This document shows positions 58,901-64,000 of a stretch of 64,000 bases of DNA, piece after piece (within the stretch, counting starts at the first letter, position 1; every line of letters begins with the position of its first letter). The stretch is taken from positions 7,523,072 to 7,587,071 of the forward strand of contig OW285189.1 in NCBI GenBank assembly GCA_935421135.1, read 5' to 3'. The notes under the pieces were generated by a model. That model was not told where the DNA came from. It ran no database searches and saw only the letters and a list, made by a program, of their open reading frames with translations. The DNA is from Bugulina stolonifera. Lineage: Eukaryota > Bryozoa > Gymnolaemata > Cheilostomatida > Bugulidae. The position numbers and the translations under genes are program-made.

Positions 58901-60000
58901 GTATTGAAAGAGCCAAATGTGCAGTCTACTGGCCAGGTTACCATAGCCAAATCAAGGACTTAGTCGATGGTTGTGGAATATGCCAAGAGAACATGAGGGC
59001 CAATGCATCCACTAATCTTGAATATTTTGAGATCCCTGAATATCCCATGCAGTCTGTCAGCATGGACGTTTTTGAGTTGAATGGTGTTCAATATCTGGTG
59101 ACAGTTGATAGATATTCTAAATGGCCCTGTTGCAATGAGCTCAAGACAGGCAGATCAAGCGAAATGATTTCTTTGTTGAGAAGACAATTCCTAGACTTTG
59201 GGAAGCCAGAGATTCTCATCTCTGACAATGCGACATGTTTCACATCCTATGAATTCAAATGCTTTATGGAGGATAATGAAATTAAGCATGTCACCACCAG
59301 TCCATATTATTCACAGTCGAATGGATTAGCCGAGAGGATGAACCAAACTATAAAGAACAGTTTGCAGAAAGCTTTTGAGTCCAACCAGTCTCTGTTTGAT
59401 GTGTTATTCACCCTTCGTTCTACTCCTATTGGTGACAATCTACCATCACCAGCAGTTCTCTTGCAAGCTAGAAATCTAAGAGGGGGCTTACATTGTGCAC
59501 CAGCACAACTGAAACACAAGCACCTTAACTTGAATGAGATTGAGGACATTTTTATGAAGCGCCAGGCGAGAACTACCTTTAACAGTAGTACAGGCAAGCG
59601 AGCAGTGCAGTTTTATGTTGGTTTAAAAGTTTGGTTGAAGCTAAGTCATAGGAATTGGATTGAGGGCAAGATTGTTGAGCTAGCTCAAACTCCTAGAAGT
59701 TTCTATATACAGTTGAATGATGGCAGGGTGTTTAGAAGAAATCAGAAATACCTTAGGCTACGTAAACCAGTCAATACCAGTTCTAGTGAGAAAGTTAGTG
59801 TACAGCCATCCCAGTCAGCTATACCTGTTAGCCCTCCCAGTGATTTAGAGACTAGCCAAAGATCCCAACCCGCTAGCTCACAAGTTGTTAGTAACAGCAC
59901 CAATAATACCCCTAGAGTACAAACCCAACCCCACTCTGGTCCACACACTATAACAAGATCCGGCAGGGTCTCCAAGCCACCTGTCAGATATGGCAGCTAG
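55996..60000 (+). CDS. gag-pol polyprotein of the gypsy element (1334 aa)
   Basis: Single frame. Capsid-like gag (about residues 1-200) is followed by two zinc knuckles (CKYCKTDHPRGQC and CKSCHKPNHFARAC, about 226-260). The protease has VDTGASCN (about 314). RT carries TTLDCTSGFMQIEL and catalytic YVDD (about 591). RNase H has SVDASQHGMGA (about 738) and TDHLPL. Integrase has HAGHLGTSK...CGIC and a D,D-35-E core (VDRYSKW, SDNATCF, GLAERMN, about 1036-1113). The tail ends TRSGRVSKPPVRYGS, common in invertebrate gypsy elements. No frameshift separates gag and pol. All catalytic residues I looked for are present. Confidence 0.96.
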   Translation: MAEGLRPPGNFISSTGNPSENSRSWTKWLEQFDYYMVATERSAKSGEVQVATLLTLLGAQGQEIYRTFDLTADQKKDVAVVKGKFTAHFAPQVKTVFERFKFHSRIQQQTESFDDFLTALRCLITTCNFHEDEKDNALMDRIVAGITSQTVREDIFNLDGNPDLDKVIQLCRRAEATKQYMSDMKPEAQKSVHAIQQQHTRKQTYQKPDKKSTQQTTDTNNGLVKNCKYCKTDHPRGQCPAYGKVCKSCHKPNHFARACRSSGKTVSTSKTNTNELTEMQNDHDVTFAVNTKPNTTNEWCINAFCNDLPLQLKVDTGASCNVMPKKTFEFLCRKSCSTVSFDKHTKALVTFSGHKLSVLGRTTLLVEVHKKFYSIEFVIVDTCSGQTTLLGLPSCKELGLVNVTDSVSDLVARDFTDVFQGLGKLPCRHALQLKSDPKPVIHSARRVPFRLRDKLRETLDHMVSQGTITKVRQATDWVHPIVNVLKPNGSLRICLDPSELNKNLKREHYALPTPTEIFAKLGQSRVFTTLDCTSGFMQIELDHESSLLTTFATPFGRYRFLRLPYGISSSPEIFSRTVTELFEDIPGVECYVDDILIHAPTETEHDAILKAVLERCRESNLKLNEAKCKFRQAELKYLGHIISEGKIQADPAKVEAVVNMPPPQCKEDIRRLLGMATYLAKFCPNLSELTTPLRDLTRKDVEWSWTDIHAQSFENLKSVIASCPTLKIFDPLLPLTLSVDASQHGMGATILQEGQPVEYASCALTETQRRYAQIEKEFLAVQFGLRRFHQYIYGQHVIVETDHLPLLSIVKKGLNDLSPRLMRMRLRNQIYDYSLVYKPGKELVLADTLSRAFLAEQSCDGAELLQNNDFEQIQAVTQGILTGSTFKGRLQTAVKSDPTMQILISHIEDGWPMQKKFCLDILKPYWTVRHDLTVYDGLILRGNQIVIPVSMQKEVANLIHAGHLGTSKCIERAKCAVYWPGYHSQIKDLVDGCGICQENMRANASTNLEYFEIPEYPMQSVSMDVFELNGVQYLVTVDRYSKWPCCNELKTGRSSEMISLLRRQFLDFGKPEILISDNATCFTSYEFKCFMEDNEIKHVTTSPYYSQSNGLAERMNQTIKNSLQKAFESNQSLFDVLFTLRSTPIGDNLPSPAVLLQARNLRGGLHCAPAQLKHKHLNLNEIEDIFMKRQARTTFNSSTGKRAVQFYVGLKVWLKLSHRNWIEGKIVELAQTPRSFYIQLNDGRVFRRNQKYLRLRKPVNTSSSEKVSVQPSQSAIPVSPPSDLETSQRSQPASSQVVSNSTNNTPRVQTQPHSGPHTITRSGRVSKPPVRYGS

Positions 60001-60167
60001 ATTTTGTTCACCACCAGTGTTGTCAACAAGCAATCATTTTTGGTCACTTATATCATGCATAGTTCTAGTGTATAAACATTATGATTAGCTCACTCATACA
60101 GCTTTATTATTTTAGTTGGCAAGTTGTGCAATGCATGCTAGAGCTAAGTTGAGTAATTATTTTTATC

Positions 60168-60180
60168 TTGAGAAAGGAGA
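60168..60180 (+). promoter_or_regulatory. Polypurine tract of the gypsy element
   Basis: TTGAGAAAGGAGA immediately precedes the 3' LTR, the expected place and composition for the plus-strand primer. Confidence 0.7.
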
Positions 60181-60407
60181 TGTTATAATGTAGAACATTA
60201 TTTACTAATATCGTATTAATAGCTTTGTACAACACTACTGATATTATTTTAATAGCCTTGTTTTGCTGGTGGTATTGTACACACACATCCTGGTTTAGTT
60301 TTAGTCTGACAGTCAAACATTCATGTATAGCATGTAGGAACATAGAATAAATAGTAAACACAAAACCAACTCCTCACTAAACTTATAGTGTATACAACAT
60401 TATAACA
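60181..60407 (+). repeat. 3' LTR of the gypsy element
   Basis: 227 bp, with no difference found from the 5' LTR. Confidence 0.95.
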
Positions 60408-61586
60408 ATCCACGAAGCCTCGTTCTTGTGCCAAATGGTGTGCTGTAGTCTTCCTCGGCAAAGATCATGATGTAGGTCATTTCTGCGCCATATGTGACTG
60501 AGCCCTGTAGCTGTAGTAAGTGGCTGACGCTACATGCGGATATAACAACTACAACTACAGCATCTATTTACAATATTCTTACAATACTGGCTAGATAGAG
60601 CCAATGGACAAGGACTACAATCATGTACTAATAAAACAAGAAACCAGGTAGACAAAACTCAATGTCTCTTGTATAGCCAAGCCTTAATGACCCTTAGATT
60701 TTATTGATCTCAAATAAATCCATGCCATGTTTTTCATTTTTGGTCATAGCGTAAACATTGTCATACAGAAATAACACAACTCGGGTGCAATTATGTGCAA
60801 CTAACAGTATGTTATATGGTTATATAGAGAGAACACAACTCCTGTATTATTGCGTGTAGCTAGCACTGCAGTATATTGCTACATATTGCATGTTATATGA
60901 CTGTACTAATTATATGTTATGTAACCAACAGTGTTTTATATTTTATACAGAAAGCACACAACTCCTGTACAACTACACAACCAATATTTTTAGTATTGTT
61001 ATATAGAGAGAATACAACTTCTGTACAATTACATGTAGCTAACAGAGCGTTATATTGTTACATAGAGAGAAGGCAACTCAGGTATGATCAGACGTAGCAA
61101 TAAGAGTGCAGTATTATATGAATATTACATGAATTACTAAAATAAAGATAGTGGTAGGTCAGCAGAGTTGTACAGCTGTAGTAGGTAGAATTGGTCAGTA
61201 AGCTAAACTAAAGGAGAATATACAATGTACATTTGTAGATGCAGAGCAAAACTTGAAAGGTGTATAATTATTTCTTTTAGTACAAAATCTGAGAGAAACT
61301 GCTTGTAGAACTGTAGTTTATTATGTTTATGTATATCCCACCAATCACAGGAAGACACCATTCTAGATCGAGGCTACCGGAGATACAGCATAGTGATGTA
61401 ATTGCTCTGTAGCATTCTAGATAACATGTTATTCCAACCATATTAAATGGCGCGTCACAATTATAGATTAGTTTAAAACAACATGAGAGCAGTTTATTTA
61501 ATAATATTATTCATTAGAACTAAATAAATAAATTATATAGATATTTGTATCATAATGCTACTAATAGAACCTTTCTCACACTCCTA
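60408..61586. other. Intergenic region with ~57-bp imperfect tandem repeat
   Basis: No gene supported. Units around TATAGAGAGAACACAACTCC TGTA recur at about 60,767, 60,827, 60,950, 61,002 and 61,061. They are related to, and in the same orientation as, the units at about 55,280-55,510. Confidence 0.6.
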
Positions 61587-63297
61587 TTATATCTCTCCAT
61601 TATTCCTGACGCAGCAGCAGATGTGTTTCATGAAAAACTTTCTTATCCTTCTGCCGGCACGCTGGAATCTACCGCATCTTATAGGTCTTATGGACTCAAT
61701 CTCGGTTTCACCATTTCCTAGAGAGTTTCTGTACATCTAAAGTATATTATGATACACAATGTATTAATTATTGTATAGTCATGAGTACAGGATATACTCA
61801 GTCACGTGATGGCAGGTTAATGGAAACATACATTTATCCTTGACCTTACGGTAGCATGTTATAGATATGCAATATAAATATAGATTGACCAAATTGCTTT
61901 ACTATAATTTCTGCTTATTTATAAACTCAACAATAATATGAACTCCAGACTTACTTTAAACTCGTTCAAATCTTTCTTAGGATCAAACTCATAGCTACAG
62001 CCAGCAGGTGAGTCATTCAGTGCAGGTAATTTCTATGGGGAAAAACACACAGTTTTTATAAAGTCATGTATTTCCCATAAAAAATAATATGTATTGCAAA
62101 TCAAACTACATTTTGCTAGAGTAGAGTTGCACGTATTACTTTTCTTTTTTTAAAATAATTCATCGTTTTAATTTACATGTACATGCTTGGTGTTGTGGTC
62201 ACTTGTAGACATGTTACTATGTTCCTGTCGGATGGCTGCATCATATTCCTGTATAGCTGTTAGACTGTCAGCATCTGTACAATCAGAAATCATATACTAT
62301 GTGCTAGATCTCAGTCTACACTGACACCAATAAAACATGTAGAGTAACAGAAGACCATGGGAGGGATTCTATAGTTGTAGAATCAAATGCTATTCAACTG
62401 AAGCATCTATAACTACATGTATATCTCTATAGTGTTTGGTAGAACTCGAACTAGTCCTATAATGTTAGACTATGTCTGTACACCAACTCACCCTCTGATT
62501 TCTCTCCAGTCTCACTGTTTTCTTTTGTTCCGGCTTTCTCTTCAACCTTACTGTCATTTCTGGTTTCCGGGTTCTCTCCAGGCTTACTGATGGCTTTGGG
62601 TTCTGGTTTCTCTTTCTTCTCAGAATAAATGGCTACTGAGCCAGCCTCTAAAATAGCCTTATTGATACCGTTGGTTTCTGTTTTCTCTCCACGGTCACCG
62701 TTGCCTTCAATCCCTGATTTCTCTTTCTTCTCAGAATAAATGACTACTGAGCCAGCCTCTAAAATAGTCAAATTTTCAAATCAACTTTTCATCTGCAACT
62801 CACCAGTGCACATAAACCTGTATGCCTTCCTGCTGACCAACTTTGGTTTATTTCTAAAACAAAGCGCTATAGAATTGCATGTATATCTCTACATGAACTC
62901 ACCATCTGCCTTCTTTTCAGGCTCAAACAAATCTTCAGTTTCTGGATTCACTCTCTCAACGTTCTCAGAATCATCGACCATTGAACCCTTATCTACAGTT
63001 GAATCAGTAGCACATGTAGAATGATAAGTTACCAACAGTGAGTGTACATTATATAATAATATATAAAAATTTGGTAGAACTCATGCACTAATATACTTGT
63101 ACACCTATACATGTATGTGCATGTACAGGCACATCTCAAATTGCTAAAGAGAAAGTAAATACATAACAGTATATTATTACAGTACTCTATGACATCATAG
63201 AGTAAGTCAAACTTACCGAATGATTCAACAGTATCAATATAAACATCCTCATCATCATTATCATTGATGTACTCCACACAGTCAAAGAATACATCTT
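61587..63297 (-). CDS. Unrecognised acidic multi-exon protein, 3' part (six exons)
   Basis: Exons on the - strand are 63297..63217, 62992..62903, 62758..62492, 62274..62177, 62032..61955 and 61736..61587 (stop). All five junctions agree in phase (1,1,1,0,0) with good donors and acceptors, which makes the model strong although the exons are short. The product runs from an Asp-rich segment (NDNDDEDVYID), through a Glu/Lys-rich stretch with an internal 37-residue duplication (EAGSVVIYSEKKEK / EAGSVAIYSEKKEK), to a basic C-terminus with a Cys triplet (RRIRKFFMKHICCC) that could be lipidated. The 5' end is unresolved: an open stretch ending GAG-GTAATT at 63,637 is in the wrong phase to join directly. 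No family recognised. Confidence 0.7.
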
Positions 63298-64000
63298 CTA
63301 TCACACACATCATGTGATAATAGTTATATAACACACTGATACACAACTTTAATAAAAGTTCTAACTCGTCTTCTACTAAAGTTTGCAGTAAACTGGTGAC
63401 GTTGCGTTCAACAAAGGAGACATTACTCCGTATATTATGTTAGAGATATATTCCTTAGTTACAAACTCAACAATGGTCACCATGTTAGAGATACTGAAAA
63501 CCAACCAACAATTAGTATTACATCTGTATGATTGTAAAGGAAATCAATCACATAATGCGTGTCTATATCAGGAATTGTCTGCTCTTAATCAAAATCAATT
63601 TAAACTGATGAATTTCATAGCACAATAGTTAATTACCTCACAATCATGTTCTTTATTGTCTTTTGGTGTCTCTCCATCATTCTGTTGCCACAATACTCTA
63701 CTAATAGCAGTGTCCGTTGTCTTGTTGATTGCGACAAATGAATAAATATCGAAATTATCTTCTCAATCAAACATTATGAAGAAAGAAGACAACTCAAACA
63801 CCACCTTTGCTTGCAACAACACTCAAGCTATGTAGCCCATTCTACTTTTGACAGGAAACTTATCTTGTTTTCTGAACATAACATGTACATGCAGATGCAG
63901 TAATTAGCCCTGCAACTTACTTTAAAATTAATTTGTGTCATAAGCTGAAGTTTACAGTCCAAGTCATTCTAGTCGTATAGCAACAGACTAATTGTAAAGT
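63298..64000. other. 5' flank or intron of the acidic gene
   Basis: A possible further - strand exon ends at 63,637 (DNFDIYSFVAINKTTDTAIS... to a GTAATT donor). Its phase (0) does not match the next exon (needs 1), so either an exon was missed or this is not coding. Nothing else is supported. Confidence 0.3.

Larger units (their letters stand above)
55699..60407 (+). mobile_element. Intact Ty3/gypsy LTR retrotransposon
   Basis: 4,709 bp with two 227-bp LTRs that look identical base for base. It is flanked by the exact 5-bp duplication ATCCA (55,694-55,698; 60,408-60,412) and has one uninterrupted gag-pol frame. Domain order is conventional (integrase last). Identical LTRs and an open frame indicate very recent insertion and possible activity. 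It lies outside the duplicated units. Confidence 0.95.

Noticed and set aside
1..64000. tRNA or rRNA genes
   Set aside because: No cloverleaf with A and B boxes or rRNA-like conserved stretch was noticed; a tRNAscan or Rfam run would be needed to exclude short ones.

Overview
The window is eukaryotic, AT-rich nuclear DNA, most likely from an invertebrate metazoan. Genes are split by GT-AG introns, mostly about 100-1000 bp. The gene families are animal-type: a secreted C-type lectin, a C2H2 zinc-finger protein and a type II Golgi galactose 3-O-sulfotransferase. LTR retrotransposons and hAT-like and foldback-like elements are common. Short palindromes such as TACATGTA are abundant. I cannot name the phylum; a sponge or a mollusc would both fit.

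The dominant structure is a large segmental duplication present about two and a half times. Copy 1 covers about 1-16,975, copy 2 about 16,980-43,540, and truncated copy 3 about 45,339-51,174. In + strand order each unit carries a lectin gene (-), a decayed pseudo-exon (+), a three-exon repeat-rich gene I call 'gene R' (+), and a 22-bp minisatellite. Copies 1 and 2 continue with a hammerhead-ribozyme sequence, an old LTR-like block, a two-exon signal-peptide gene remnant and a five-exon zinc-finger gene (-).

Fates differ between copies. Gene R is open in all three (747, 732 and 790 codons as modelled), with coding-repeat length differences. The lectin is open only in copy 1. In copy 2 it is cut by the duplication junction, a solo LTR and a 3.1-kb foldback-like element. 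In copy 3 its first exon is deleted. The zinc-finger gene is complete in copy 1 and frameshifted in copy 2. The signal-peptide gene carries a different stop codon in each copy.

The unduplicated right flank holds the sulfotransferase gene (52.0-54.1 kb), a young intact Ty3/gypsy element with identical LTRs (55.7-60.4 kb), and the 3' part of an unrecognised acidic multi-exon gene on the - strand (61.6-63.3 kb).

The most notable items are: (i) a textbook type I hammerhead ribozyme at 28,580-28,625 with a tandem partner about 252 bp upstream, after subtracting a later MITE insertion, resembling a retrozyme; (ii) a Ty3/gypsy-type retrotransposon (28,934-34,417) whose integrase precedes the reverse transcriptase, the order of the Gmr1 clade; (iii) a foldback-like element with 9-bp target duplications and arms of 50-bp tandem repeats, 38 units on one side and 5 on the other. 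All alignments and gene models were made by eye.
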